A model generated the notes under the pieces. It ran no database searches and was not told the origin of the DNA. It saw only the letters and a program-made list of their open reading frames with translations. Shown here piece after piece: positions 19,001 through 29,562 of a DNA stretch of 49,714 nucleotides. The stretch covers positions 1-49,714 of the forward strand of contig JALKBU010000306.1 in NCBI GenBank assembly GCA_023091735.1, given 5' to 3'. The stretch is from Trichomonas tenax. Its lineage: Eukaryota; Parabasalia; Trichomonadida; Trichomonadidae. A program made the position numbers and the translations under genes. Within the stretch, counting starts at the first letter, position 1. Every line of letters starts with the position of its first letter.

Positions 19001-22000
19001 TGCTTCATCACAAGGATCAGCAGAAGATGTTGCTGCTGTTGCCGCTGCATCAAAGATCCAGCAAGCTTGGATTAAGTATAACACACTGATGAAGAACTTG
19101 AAGCGCTTCCACGATGCAAACAAGTACAGATGCGCCCTCAACATGCTCAACGCCATGTGCTTGATCGAGCAGGAATCATCTTCTCCATCATCTTCAACGG
19201 CAGCCACAACAGAACGTGGAAAGAAGTCGAAGTCAAAGCCACCGAAGAAAGAAAAAGGAACTGCTCAAAATCCAGAAGGCGAAGATCCAAACGCTGCTAT
19301 TAATGACAGCACAATCCAGATCTTATCGACACTCATCAGGGCTTTGGTCCTTGCAGAGAGATGCGGCGAGACAACAGTTATTCGCTGCACGATGAACATC
19401 ATGAGAGATTTCGTTCGCAAGTTGAATGCTGGATGCGGCGCATTGAGTGGCGAAAAACCATATCTTGAGAGCGCTGTTCATGTGATTCTTCAAATCATTC
19501 CACTTGAAGAGCAATCAGCCCAAATGCTTCTCAGAGAGCTCTTCTTGTGCATGCTGAAGGGCAATCTCAACATCACACAGCACTTGGTTGATGCATCAAA
19601 GATCAATCCACAGTGTGCCATCAATCTCTGGATGCTTGCTAGCAAAGAGATTCCTCCAGAGCTTGCTGACGCGCAGACAATCACACAGCGCAGAGAACCA
19701 GCGGAAAACATCTTCTACCAGGCAAGCGATCTTCTCGACAAGATGCAGGCGGGCGGAGCAAAGACATTCCCTGATGATCCAGCGATCAAAGACATCAACA
19801 ACGTCATTAAGACAGTTGGAGATCTTGCGATTGGTCTTCAGCATAAACAGCGTCTTTCAATGTCATGTACACTGTTGAGAAGATTGGCATTCCTTCTCTT
19901 CGAGATGGGCGACAAAGAGCAAGCAACAGTCAGACTCAATGAGGCACTCGAATCACACTTCAGGACAATCAGAGTGTACGAAAAAGTCGATCAGATCATC
20001 GCCGAAGATCCTGAAGAGAAGTTCTTCCAGAAGCATTCATGGAGCGGATGCGTCTCTATCTTCACAACTTGCTCTCTCATCGCAATGAACAGCGACAGAC
20101 CGAGAGCGATGCTCTTCTCTAAACTCGCTTCTCACGCCATCAGTGCTCTCTTCGCAGGATGCTCTCTCAACCCGAAGAAGGCCATCGATTTCGCGACATA
20201 CGAACCAAGTGAAATCATTCCAGGTGTTGACGTCTTCTCGAATGCAGATCCAAATCAGAGATTGCTTGAACCAATCCCTGCTGACTACATAACAATCGCT
20301 CTTACAAATCTTTTGTCTTCATTGTTATCGTTTGAGATGTACTTCGAGATGTTTAAGCCTCTTGCACTCGCCAGACACTACTTCCGCTTCATATCAAGGA
20401 ACCAGCAACTCCTCGCTCGTACGCGTATCACAGCAGCGATAGTTTGTGCTGAATTCGGTCTCCAGCGCTCCGCAATCGAAATCATGAGCGATGTTGCGAC
20501 AAACTTTGGTGCAACAAGGAGAACGAAAGAATTTACACCGATTGCATCAGCGAAACGATTCGAACTTGCTGAAACAGAACCTGTTTACTCCCCAACGAAC
20601 TCCGAATGCATCAGACAGTTGACATCGACGACAACAATCCAACAAATCGGACAAATACACGGACAACCAATTGCTGCGCAATACGCAATTGCTGTCAGCA
20701 GAATTCTCCTTTCATTCTACGAGACAAACGATCCAGAAACAACATCATTTGTCGCAGATTCGAAGGCCAATCAATCTGCTCGTCGCGCTTCACACAAGAA
20801 AGGACACGCTTCGAGAAAGGAGAGCGATAAGATGCCAAATGGCGACGTCAGTGGTTCATCAGCATCTCTTCCTCCAATCGATGCTTACGAGATGACGATT
20901 AAGACCGCATCTCAGATAATCACTGATCTCCTCGCGAAGGAGTTCACTCCAATGCAGCAGCTCATCAAGGCCGAGCTGAAGTTTGAGCTCGCCAACATCA
21001 AGATGGCAATGTGGAGCTGGGAGGGCGCTATACAGGCATCCAAGGAAGTAATAGAACAAATCGAAGTCGTTACGAAGCATCCACAACAGATACCACCGAC
21101 AATAATCGACAGACCTCTTCTTTTACCAAGCGGTTTATCAACTCTCTCCACAACAATCATCGGCAAAGCTGCTTACAACATTCATGATCTCGTCTGCGCT
21201 GAGCAATACGGCTCTCCATACATTAAGGCCCTTGTTATGATCCACAAGGCAGACTCTGAGTCCGCCGCAATCTTACTTTCACAGATTGCGATGTCGAAAC
21301 CTGTCACAGCGTTTTATCGCGAACATGTTTCGTCATGCGGACAACTCGCGACGCTCTTCTGCTTCAACAAGAAGTTAGTTGACTTATGCGCATCGAAGTT
21401 ACCGCATAACTTGAGACAGCGCCTTCAGGCTCCTCTTTTGATTGACTCTGTCTGCAACGATGTCACCAAGTTCTACACAGAGCAGCTTGGAATGACACCA
21501 GGTGCCAACAGATTCCTTAGAGGCACCCATTTGATTGTCAGATTGATGCTTCTCAGTGCAACTGTTCAAGCGAACTTCGGAAATGCTTCGAACTCCGCGG
21601 TTATCATCCAAAACGCTATTGAAACAATGCGCACAAAGTGTCCATACATACATCACGGCCTTTCATACCTTCTTGGCGTCAATTCTGCTTACGTACAAAT
21701 GAAATCATTCATTACTTCATATCCAACATGCGTTCAGTTCTGGAATCAGCCATTAAATCCATTGACTGTTGATCCACTTTCCAAATACCCACTCGAGTCC
21801 GTTAAATATCTCCAGGGACTCTTGATGAACTTGTTCCGCGCAAATCCTGATTGCGTCATCCATCCAATGAGTGGACAGGCATCTCTTGACTTGGCTCTTC
21901 TCACAGGCTTAGTTTCTGATGACGAGAAGCGTGCAGAAACAAGCTTCGCTGTTCTAAAAATGTCCACAGCAGTAAGAAGTGCCGCGAGATTCATTCAGTC

Positions 22001-23003
22001 AATCATCCAGTCAACACCAGACAACGCTCCAACAAACTGTCCAGTCAAATTGCTCAATGACAACAAAGATGCAACATTGAGAGGATTGGCGGCTGCTTAT
22101 TATTCCCACGTTATAGAACTTTCATTGCCATTTTTTGATACATCGATTTTAGAGGAACGCACTCAGTTCTTCTTCAAGTGCTTCGAGGAGCAGTGCTCGA
22201 TGTTCAAACTCGATACGCACTTCCAGACGCAGCCAGACACAGGCGACATTGTTGGACAGTGGTATTACATCGCTCCGACAAACCCCGTGAGATCAGATAC
22301 CACGACGGCAGACAACCAGACACTCGCAACACGCACAAACGTCTCTGTTCCATCAGCGACAAAGACAATCACACAGATGACGACAGCCTCGAACACAAAC
22401 ACGGAGTCATCATCAAGAAAGAAAGGATCACAGTCGTTCAGAGGCAATATTTATGTTTTCTTGGGCGTTTGCGTTGATTCAGTTGTTAACAAGGGATCAT
22501 TAGTTCCAATTTTATTCTCCGGACAGCAGAACGAGCTCAGATCTGTTTGCGATGAACTCAGCGGCATCGGTCTCGATATGGACGAAGCCAAGCGCAGCGA
22601 ACAGGCAGAGAACAAAGAAGGTGATAAAGAAGCAGACAAAGATAAGAAGGTGAAGAAGAATGTTAAAGATAAGAAGGCAGAGACTGGTTCTACAACATCA
22701 AAGGAGAACGTCAGTCTTCAGCTTAAAGGAACAGAAAACAAGTGGATGATGACTGCGCACAAAGTTCAAGCAATTCTTTCCAAGTCTGCGAGAATCCTTG
22801 CGACAATATCCACACAGAGTGGCGCAAGATTGCCGTCAGAGATGCACACGAGCAACTTAGATATGGGAATAAGCTCTTCATTATCCAAACTCTTCAACGC
22901 TCAGTTCGGCATTAACGAGAAAGTTCAGCCAATTACTGATTGGTTATGCAATGAAATAGTTCCTAAGAATCAGCCACCACCACAGCAATCAGCAAAAAGA
23001 TAA
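16038..23003 (+). CDS. CFAP54: CFAP54, central-pair axonemal protein
   Basis: The 2,321-aa protein resembles cilia- and flagella-associated protein 54, a large scaffold of the central-pair C1d projection that controls flagellar beating. Support: an N-terminal TPR-like helical region with the family's C...GY......YVPLRIKFFAIIC pattern (about residues 70-120), and a fibronectin-III-like strand pair VTNLKPNYSYTFGFAAYDAN (about 635-655), very typical of CFAP54. There is also an IQ motif (IQQAWIKY, about 1006) in a lysine-rich linker, and further low-complexity Lys/Ser linkers near 1055-1080, 1580-1600 and 2190-2220. Animal homologues are longer (about 3,000 aa). The frame is open from a GTG at 15981, but the first ATG is 16038, preceded by TTTCAAAAAA. 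Motile trichomonads have 9+2 flagella, consistent with this role. Confidence 0.8.
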   Translation: MSSAAGEASQKLKEINETIQRDFKYDPNLLFVDTFERISTNLNSILILIKELNNDEQYYWVIYNMCVTILPICERLIFTGYSDHILEILLNYYREVSTNLILITSRYVPLRIKFFAIICLAFANTQETREKDAETFISTFKTEMMGYKQLEEQNVSGLTEQITVCTGETTTYEQLYSSVFNIIELISVHFSGSDDITLDSSQSTHRQDKKGGKPQKGKKEETPATPIALPTKRVVELITNSFVPKGNKGDFTTKYAPVIQSWTNPECNFGPALLHRLLFAFLKSKAQIETLDSLKEVLPDDPVVNVAIALKNNDWNAIGDILNKMSKADIAEDLVFYNSLASQLWRKYSKGELTEILPLRGAIKVFVNSPSPCPMQVSLIALKLAWYFDSEKQYEQAMQVSEDALIVIENFRDIFAVRKSEKIISSNKIPCKPLDSNFVLFEKWLECLHVDVLTILIRSKLNYGLENDAETAKVTFANEIEEMKKEREKMKELYGTLSLKQKQHYDETISRQFKPPVHSEGVENELLERFKSNNMAKAILFIQMSFFRPSKAGPFLEKARTCLNDALKMEISFASPVVYINRTEAAFVYTGNQQYAKQIALYGKESNNATSFGLTLANTALQGTGVKQDKIEPIIVTNLKPNYSYTFGFAAYDANDEIIDTITDIFTVTTCHHLSAELIWCYIASASYQLRDNISFDNALSTLLTTFAEVPQDPDESPFYKNVNPFNRFFLKPFTFNEPAPLIQAFSTALMMAARLFSNKPLHATAFHKIALEISQVLGNQALTLQICSEMFTILQPVLVNAYHARWVIHPLLFIVTALKANKSTQKDPTHQDIISRTSFALDNAFVNLYQEKQLSVFVMNSIIEMPPNPMRSAFIMFASRYHLLESSIQDSTLPLAAADMFRASAERSHDELLAKFKADPGYLCAAAYLVANAHNDGLLTQGASWSTAALDHAKTLLDDDKNNAKKGKAKEPAKAKTAKKPVKKDKNASSQGSAEDVAAVAAASKIQQAWIKYNTLMKNLKRFHDANKYRCALNMLNAMCLIEQESSSPSSSTAATTERGKKSKSKPPKKEKGTAQNPEGEDPNAAINDSTIQILSTLIRALVLAERCGETTVIRCTMNIMRDFVRKLNAGCGALSGEKPYLESAVHVILQIIPLEEQSAQMLLRELFLCMLKGNLNITQHLVDASKINPQCAINLWMLASKEIPPELADAQTITQRREPAENIFYQASDLLDKMQAGGAKTFPDDPAIKDINNVIKTVGDLAIGLQHKQRLSMSCTLLRRLAFLLFEMGDKEQATVRLNEALESHFRTIRVYEKVDQIIAEDPEEKFFQKHSWSGCVSIFTTCSLIAMNSDRPRAMLFSKLASHAISALFAGCSLNPKKAIDFATYEPSEIIPGVDVFSNADPNQRLLEPIPADYITIALTNLLSSLLSFEMYFEMFKPLALARHYFRFISRNQQLLARTRITAAIVCAEFGLQRSAIEIMSDVATNFGATRRTKEFTPIASAKRFELAETEPVYSPTNSECIRQLTSTTTIQQIGQIHGQPIAAQYAIAVSRILLSFYETNDPETTSFVADSKANQSARRASHKKGHASRKESDKMPNGDVSGSSASLPPIDAYEMTIKTASQIITDLLAKEFTPMQQLIKAELKFELANIKMAMWSWEGAIQASKEVIEQIEVVTKHPQQIPPTIIDRPLLLPSGLSTLSTTIIGKAAYNIHDLVCAEQYGSPYIKALVMIHKADSESAAILLSQIAMSKPVTAFYREHVSSCGQLATLFCFNKKLVDLCASKLPHNLRQRLQAPLLIDSVCNDVTKFYTEQLGMTPGANRFLRGTHLIVRLMLLSATVQANFGNASNSAVIIQNAIETMRTKCPYIHHGLSYLLGVNSAYVQMKSFITSYPTCVQFWNQPLNPLTVDPLSKYPLESVKYLQGLLMNLFRANPDCVIHPMSGQASLDLALLTGLVSDDEKRAETSFAVLKMSTAVRSAARFIQSIIQSTPDNAPTNCPVKLLNDNKDATLRGLAAAYYSHVIELSLPFFDTSILEERTQFFFKCFEEQCSMFKLDTHFQTQPDTGDIVGQWYYIAPTNPVRSDTTTADNQTLATRTNVSVPSATKTITQMTTASNTNTESSSRKKGSQSFRGNIYVFLGVCVDSVVNKGSLVPILFSGQQNELRSVCDELSGIGLDMDEAKRSEQAENKEGDKEADKDKKVKKNVKDKKAETGSTTSKENVSLQLKGTENKWMMTAHKVQAILSKSARILATISTQSGARLPSEMHTSNLDMGISSSLSKLFNAQFGINEKVQPITDWLCNEIVPKNQPPPQQSAKR

Positions 23004-23075
23004 ATCAAATATTTTTAGCATGATCTAAAAATGTTTTAAAAAATGCGTCAAACAATATTCTATATTATATAATAT

Positions 23076-24500
23076 CTATGGAGAAATTGGTTGTTCATTT
23101 GGAGGAACAATGCTTTGATGGACTTCTACTTCACTCCTGTAAGATTTAATCTTCTTCCTCTCGGAAACTCGATCATATTCTTGAGACTTGAATTCTTCGG
23201 CTAAATTATTCTCCCACTCCTCTTCGGGTTTATCGCATGGATGGCAGATGTGGCAGCAGAGAGAGATAGCAATGAATGGAGCGAAAACAATGAATGCGAT
23301 TCCCTGGAAGAAATAGGCAATGAAACACAAAAACTTGAAGTCAGAATCACACTCCAAACAAGCTTTGTTGAACCTCGCGCAACACCATTCACTATATTTT
23401 CCTTTGTTCTCGCCACCGTAGTTTTTCATGCTTGGAAGATAATACCGAATATTTCCGCAGCAATCGCAGCTCTGCGACGCCTCGCATCTCTCCTCTGAGC
23501 AGCAGGAAGAACAAATTCCGCTGTAGCAACCTTTTGCAATGAAGATGCAGCATTTCGACATGAAGCAGCAATCATCGCAAAAATCTCCGCACCATTGGCA
23601 GCAGTCGCAGCAGCTGCACTCATAGCAGCACTGGCAGTGGAAGCCTGCTCAATAGCAGCGATTTGGATTCGCGCATTTGATACATAAAACAATTAACCAT
23701 GGGAAAATGATGTAGATCGGAATCAATGCATACAGTACCTTCCTTACTGTCGGATTTTTCGTGTCAATGCTGATTGTTTCTTTATCTTCTTGAGCAAAAT
23801 AAGATATATTTGATATTTGATCAAGATCAACTAAATAGCTTCTGGATGACTGTCTTTGGCCATCTGAGGTGTGTTCGAGGGCTGTTTTAAAGAGATTGAT
23901 TTGTTGATATTTCGAATCCTTAGATGAGAACGTATCTAAGGTAGATTTAGATTTAGAAATGTGTAGAGAGTATGAATTTTCATCAATGGAGCTTAGATAT
24001 TGGAAAATAAAATATTGATATTTTGAAATTTTGCTTTTTTTTCGTAACTGATGATCTCGGCGATATCATAATCTGGTGAAAACAGTACTGACGAGCTTGC
24101 TTTCGGTAAAACTTTTGTACAGATCGAAAATTCAATTTCACCTTCCGCAAATTCTGAAGATTGAAGCAAAATAGAGCCATTAAAAGTTGTTAAAAGCAAC
24201 TCATGGCGTTGATTTTGTTATCATTTCTGGAATATCTATTGAATTTTCATCGTTAATTTTATGAATTACCTTAAAATCGATTTCTTGATTCTTGTAATGC
24301 GCATAAATCGCCGTAGCATTCCATGTATTATCATTAATTTCATTGTCTTTTGTTGATTTTTCGCGGTTATCGATTTCGATACAAATATTTTTCGTTTACT
24401 TTAGATCAACTTTAACGCTGCCGAACGATGAGGCCCGACTTTCTGTTTTATTATGAAAATCTTGTCACACGTTGACCTTGAAAAAAATCGCGAAAAACAT
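23076..24500 (-). pseudogene. Decayed cysteine-rich membrane protein gene
   Basis: Reading the minus strand from an ATG at 24498-24500, protein-like sequence continues for about 475 codons with one frame dominating. It is broken by in-frame stops after VNV (TGA), VDLK (TAA) and NRCY (TGA), plus a segment of about 55-65 codons (24199 to about 24035) shifted by one base. The shift begins next to the TGA at 24201 and is reversed at an A8 run near 24040. Recognisable parts: an N-terminal polar domain with NxT sites, a transmembrane helix (YALIPIYIIFPWLIVLCIKC), a C-terminal domain with more than 30 cysteines in CC and CxxC pairs, then a second hydrophobic hairpin. Only the last 161 codons (23076-23561) remain as an open frame. 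An intact Inr lies upstream. Family unknown; PLAC8-like cysteine spacing is possible. Confidence 0.75.
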
Positions 24501-24506
24501 CAAAAC

Positions 24507-24515
24507 AATAAATGA
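24507..24515 (-). promoter_or_regulatory. Inr in front of the cysteine-rich pseudogene
   Basis: Minus-strand TCATTTATT six bases before the ATG. It independently supports the reconstruction of the 5' end of the broken gene. Confidence 0.6.
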
Positions 24516-25302
24516 ATCAAAAGGTTAAATTTTATGTTAATAGTTTAATTTTGATTGATTTTATGTTCAAAAACATCCGTTTTAGCTAATTTCACATTGA
24601 GTAGAAAAGTTTTTTTGAAGATTTATCGATTTTTATTGTTTATTGAATTGTTCAATTTTGTCTTTGAACGTTTTAACATTTGAAATATTCATTTCTGGAG
24701 TCAGAGTTTTATGTTTCTAATATTGGTTAAAGCTCAAATTGTTTTTGATCAACAACAGATTTTATTTGATAGTTAAATAGTGCTTTGTTGATTTAAAAAG
24801 TTCCATAAATTTTCTATTCATAACCAAATTCATCATTATTCACTTTGCTTCATTGTTTGATATCGATTTTTACTCGGCTCATCGTTAGAAGCTTTATATC
24901 GTAAATTTACTTTTAAAATCATTATTTCCATTAATTTATTGAAGAATCAGCTTTAGAATACATTTTATATAAAAACTCAAAATTCCAAATCTGAAACAGA
25001 TGTTAAAACTAAATGCAACATAATCTCACCAACATAAATCTCAAAAAGATTTTTTTATATTTCTTCAATTTCAAAACAATTTTTAACATTCTTCGATATT
25101 TATGCATTAATCATTAGTACAGTGGCAATTAAACTATAAAATATTGAATTTTAGGCATTTTTAATTATATGATATAGTTTTGAAGCTATAAATATTTAGA
25201 GAAATCGAGATTTGATGATTGCGAAAAATGAAAATTTGTCACCATTTCATAAAACTAAATTTAATAATTTACAGCTTCTGAGTATAATATAGGAAAAGAA
25301 AA
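24516..25302. other. Spacer, no gene seen
   Basis: AT-rich DNA between the 5' end of the pseudogene and the 3' end of the next minus-strand gene; no frame or RNA gene found. Confidence 0.5.
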
Positions 25303-27837
25303 TCAGTCCCACTCACTCGTAATTCTCTTGTCGTATTCACTACACATCCTGTTCAACATGCAAACAGCGGAAGAGAAGACAGACAAGTACTGGTTTTCTG
25401 CGGCAGTGAGGAGAGTGTCGACGGAGTTATTACCAAGAAGGAAGTGTCCAATGAACTTGTTTGCACCGTATATATGGTTCATCTTTGTCATGATCATCAC
25501 CAAAAGGATGCATGTGTCAAAGCTTAAGTCTTTGCAGTTCTTTGTCAACTCTGTTACCGTCATAATCATCTCTACGACGTAGTAAAGCAGGACTGAGATA
25601 CCACTTGTTCCTCTGATGTGTCCCAAGAGATCTGCAGCGCGCTCAATGTAAACGCGTCTGAGCTCGAACGATTCACGCCATGAACTCGTGACTTTTTCAA
25701 TCATCTCCTTCTGGTGCTGTTTGAGAATCTGGTTGATGATTGTGGAGTTTTTCCATATTGCTTTTTCGCCTTTGATGAATGATATGAATGTAACGTGGTC
25801 TGTCATCTTGAAGAAGAGAACTCTTGCAATGAGAGCCGTGTGATTTGGACTTATTCCCATATTTGTGGCGACAGCGTTTGTTTCTCTCACCAAAAGTGCT
25901 GTTGAGTTGTTGAATGTATCGATATTCGTTAAGAATGCGTGAAATGGGAACATCGCCATTTGGAATGTGTGCTGAAGGTTCTCGTGGACAAGAGATGTTG
26001 CGATGTTGAAGACTAAGTATGATTGGACGTTCTCACGCATGTTGAGAACCATCTTCAAAGCATCACTAATTCTCTGGTGCTGTGTGTTGATGGAAGATGA
26101 TCTGTCTGCTGCTTCCATTGCACGCGTGTTCCTCATCTCCGTGACAGTGTCGATGCGAGGAAGGAATGACTCAATGGGCCCTGATGAGTGAACTGCATAA
26201 TAAAGAACTGAGTCTGCTTCAACCCAATCTTTTTCTTCCAAAAAGTGTGGCGTGAGGATTCTCATCTGATCGAGGAATGAAACAGCATCTGATGGATGCA
26301 AATATTCGATGAAGTTAATAAAGCTTGGCAATGTAGCGATAGAATCACAAAATGCTTCAGCGAAAGGATCAGACCGCTTTAAGCTATTCTTATCTTCATT
26401 GATAGAAAACAAAGACTGCTGTCTGATTAATTTCGCTGCTGCTGTAATTTCTCTTTGACGCTGAAGAACAATTCTGAAGTGCTCGAGAGCGGCTTCATTT
26501 TCTTCTGGTATTTCTCCGAGGCGTGCCATGGCTTGTTTGTAAGTCGCGTTCTTGAATTTCTCCGGAAGAGACAATGCTGCTTTGTGGAGTGAGCAAATAT
26601 CGCGTCCTGTGATAACCAACTCCTTCGGGAAGAGAGGATTCGTGTAAATGAGCTCCTTCTCTGATATCATGCTTGTGTTTGGACAGTTTGTGTCCGTTAA
26701 AGCATCGATGAATGAATTGAAGTTCAGTGCCTGGAACTCTGGTATCGATTCAAGGATTCCTAAGATTGGTTTGAGGAATGTCGAAGGAAGGAGATCGAGA
26801 TACTTCGCTCTAAAGACAACAGCGATGTCCTTAAGCGGAGACCAATCATTGGAGTCCGGATGCCATGGAAGGAGACCTAAAACTGCTGGATTCTCAAGTG
26901 CCATGTTGACGAATGACTCGAAGAACAAAAGAATGCACGCTTTATCGCCTCCCTGCGGATTCTTTCTGATGTGATTAAATAACAAAGCAACACCTGATGG
27001 AAGAAGCTCAAAACTGTTGATAAGAGAATCGAAAGTGTACTTCGCGTGCTGGCAGATGGTTGTCCAGTATGCGTAAGGCGCTAATTTATCGGAATTTGGT
27101 GATGTTGTGAAATTGTTGTGTGATTCGCGAAGTGAACTCAAAGAATGGACAATAGTGATTGTTTGGCTTAAAGCACTCTGTAAATAAGACAATGAACAGC
27201 AGTTGAAAAGATATGAAGTGACGAATGAAGCGAAAGGCTCTAAAGTCTGAAGAACTGTTGCAGAAGAAGCGAGTGGATGACGGAGAGTGAAGTTATCTGA
27301 CTTTGGAGGATTGTTATTAAGTGAAATTGGCTTTTGAAGTTGAAATTGATAGTCAGCGAACTCTTTCAGAGTCAAATACAGAAGGTAGTCTTCCTCTGCG
27401 CACCACCCCTGCTGGAAAAGAGTCAAGAAAACTGAGTAAGCGAGATGATAAACTAATTCTGGATGCATCTTCGAGTAGTGATATAATGACTGCGCTAAAA
27501 TTGCCGGATCGGACCTCATGAATGAAATGAATGTCATGTAATGGTTTAATAAGTTGCTATCGAAGAAAGCCGGACAATAAACGAGATTTGAGAACGTTAA
27601 GCCTTTAAGCATTTGCGATTTAACGAGTCTGTTGACATTAACGTGATCGTTTTTCATGATTTGGGAGCGCACAAGTGAAAGCAAACGTAATTCGCAAATA
27701 ACATCGCTCGAAAAGTTGAGCATTTCGGATGTAAGCTGCGTCTGTTTGTTGTTCTGAGACTCCAAAAGCTCCTGGAATGTCAATAGCTTTGCCTGAATCT
27801 CGGCCAAGTTTTTCAACGATTCGCAGGGTTCATACAT
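25303..27837 (-). CDS. Large helical protein with weak RasGAP (GAPVD1-type) resemblance
   Basis: The 844-aa protein is strongly helical and has no signal or membrane segment. Residues about 70-330 resemble a RasGAP helical bundle as in GAPVD1/IQGAP-like proteins: YSVFLTLFQQGWCAEEDYLL, then FASFVTSYLFNC. The FLR arginine-finger region is not recognisable: the closest string is FISFMRSDPAILAQSLYHY. The second half (about 450-844) is an unassigned helical region that, by analogy with GAPVD1, could be a degenerate VPS9-like region, but I see no motif that proves it. Codon use is that of a well-expressed gene. The RasGAP call is tentative; GAP activity is doubtful without the finger. Confidence 0.5.
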   Translation of the reverse strand: MYEPCESLKNLAEIQAKLLTFQELLESQNNKQTQLTSEMLNFSSDVICELRLLSLVRSQIMKNDHVNVNRLVKSQMLKGLTFSNLVYCPAFFDSNLLNHYMTFISFMRSDPAILAQSLYHYSKMHPELVYHLAYSVFLTLFQQGWCAEEDYLLYLTLKEFADYQFQLQKPISLNNNPPKSDNFTLRHPLASSATVLQTLEPFASFVTSYLFNCCSLSYLQSALSQTITIVHSLSSLRESHNNFTTSPNSDKLAPYAYWTTICQHAKYTFDSLINSFELLPSGVALLFNHIRKNPQGGDKACILLFFESFVNMALENPAVLGLLPWHPDSNDWSPLKDIAVVFRAKYLDLLPSTFLKPILGILESIPEFQALNFNSFIDALTDTNCPNTSMISEKELIYTNPLFPKELVITGRDICSLHKAALSLPEKFKNATYKQAMARLGEIPEENEAALEHFRIVLQRQREITAAAKLIRQQSLFSINEDKNSLKRSDPFAEAFCDSIATLPSFINFIEYLHPSDAVSFLDQMRILTPHFLEEKDWVEADSVLYYAVHSSGPIESFLPRIDTVTEMRNTRAMEAADRSSSINTQHQRISDALKMVLNMRENVQSYLVFNIATSLVHENLQHTFQMAMFPFHAFLTNIDTFNNSTALLVRETNAVATNMGISPNHTALIARVLFFKMTDHVTFISFIKGEKAIWKNSTIINQILKQHQKEMIEKVTSSWRESFELRRVYIERAADLLGHIRGTSGISVLLYYVVEMIMTVTELTKNCKDLSFDTCILLVMIMTKMNHIYGANKFIGHFLLGNNSVDTLLTAAENQYLSVFSSAVCMLNRMCSEYDKRITSEWD

Positions 27838-28080
27838 TTATAAAATATGGACTTTTCTCTCTTTATTTCTTTATATCTAAAAGAGTTCAAAAACATATCT
27901 CGTTGTGAATTTATCATTTTTACTTTTATATCAAATTTATATTTTTTTCATATATAGCTTCATGATTAGGCTCAATTATGCTTTTCTCATAAATGTATAA
28001 CTAATTTCTTATTTACAGCAATCGATTCAGAAAATAGGTTTTATATGCAAATAGGATCTGTAGTTTATAATTATCTGTTA

Positions 28081-28182
28081 ATAAATGTCATCAAAAGTGA
28101 TCAATTTCCGGTACAAATTCTCCAGGCATTTGCTGTTCTAGAGAGTTTTTACTAGAAATTGATCATTTTTGATGGCATTTAT
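28081..28182. repeat. Hairpin with 28-bp arms
   Basis: Arms 28081-28108 and 28155-28182 match at 26 of 28 positions (ATAAATGTCATCAAAAGTGA and its complement), loop 46 bases. Could be a tiny MITE or a structured RNA; no target duplication is evident. Confidence 0.75.
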
Positions 28183-28298
28183 ATTTTTTTGGATAAATTA
28201 TCGACTTCTGGCACCGCCAAACACTAAAATTACATCTACAGAGCATACGTATTCGATGCATACTATACATAATGAAATGTAGCATCCAGCTATATTTC

Positions 28299-28408
28299 AA
28301 GATCAAATATCATTGAGAAAGACGTGTTTCCTGCCCATTTTCTTCAATCCAGCGATGTTCTGTATGATTTGAGCAAGAAACATATCATTTTCAATGATAT
28401 TTGATCTT
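28299..28408. repeat. Hairpin with about 21-bp arms
   Basis: Arm 28299-28319 (AAGATCAAATATCATTGAGAA) pairs with 28388-28408 with about one mismatch; the 68-base loop is relatively GC-rich for this spacer. Nature unknown. Confidence 0.7.
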
Positions 28409-29562
28409 TTTGATTATAATATCTGCTTTCTAAGCTACTTTACAGCATTTTATTGATTAGCACGCAAATGCTTGATCAACATAGTTATTGTGAGCTTTAG
28501 GATAGCTCAAAAATTACAGAATCACGCAATTTTGCTTTATTTTAACAGAAACATCTATAATTCAATATATTTTATCCTTCTGCATGCACAGGAGGGCGAC
28601 AGAGAATGGAATATAGTTATTTCTAGTTATTTTTCTTTAGTTTGATAATATTAAATCGAGTTCTGATACTTTTGATAGGCGATTAAAAATGCACAATGCG
28701 TATGCATGAATTCTACTTATGCTTATTAATCTATGCCGTCAATATTGAAATAATCAGTATTAAAAACTTAATAAAAAAGATTAATTTTCTATAATTAGAC
28801 TGCAAATGTGCATTATAATATGTGCATGTGTTAAAAATACAATTTTTGAGTTTTTGACATTTTGAAGCAATCACTTTACATTGTCAAAATTATATATCAC
28901 AAGCATTTTTGCTATTTACACTGTTTCTGATAATTTTCTCTGTGCAGGGAGGATGCACACGTATGCAAAATAATATATACTGAATAGTATCAAAATTTAA
29001 GTGAATATTTTTAATATTTTCTCATTCACGTCCATATACATGTTGGATGCTCAACGCAGCATGCGAAAGTATGTACCCAAGCACATATGTTATGAAATAA
29101 GAGACTTGAGAAAATAAATTTTTATTTTGCTGAATTTGAGGCTTGTGAAAGTGCACAAATGACACACTCTCATATGAGTAGTATAGTGTTACTTTTAATC
29201 TGATATAGCATATGATATTTTTTTGCTGAATCTAATCATATGTTATAATTAGATATTTATGATAAAAAATTTTCGGTATAGTTTGTCTTCTCCTCTAGAA
29301 TAAAATTTGTTTTGATACAATTTTCGAATTTATTGAAAATCATATATTGAGAAAGTGAAACAATACATCACTCCTGCTAGGTGATATAATGTCATCAAAA
29401 AATAGTCGATTTTGATATTTTGCAAATAGGTATGAACATGATTCTATACATGGAATGATTTATTGCTGATTATAGTATAGGCTCTTGAAACAATGAGAAA
29501 GAGCTGAAAAACAACAAGATAGAAATTAGAAAACTGACAGTGCACTCTACAAAAAGTGACAA

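Larger units (their letters stand above)
27838..29562. other. 1.7-kb spacer with two hairpins
   Basis: No coding frame. Contains the inverted repeats at 28081-28182 and 28299-28408, listed separately, and scattered purine-pyrimidine words such as CATACGTATTC and TGCATGCACAGGAGGG. Confidence 0.5.

Noticed and set aside
23426..23692. Alanine-rich minus-strand frame
   Set aside because: Out-of-frame shadow of the TGC-rich cysteine domain of the pseudogene; repeated TGC read as GCA/GCT gives the alanine runs.
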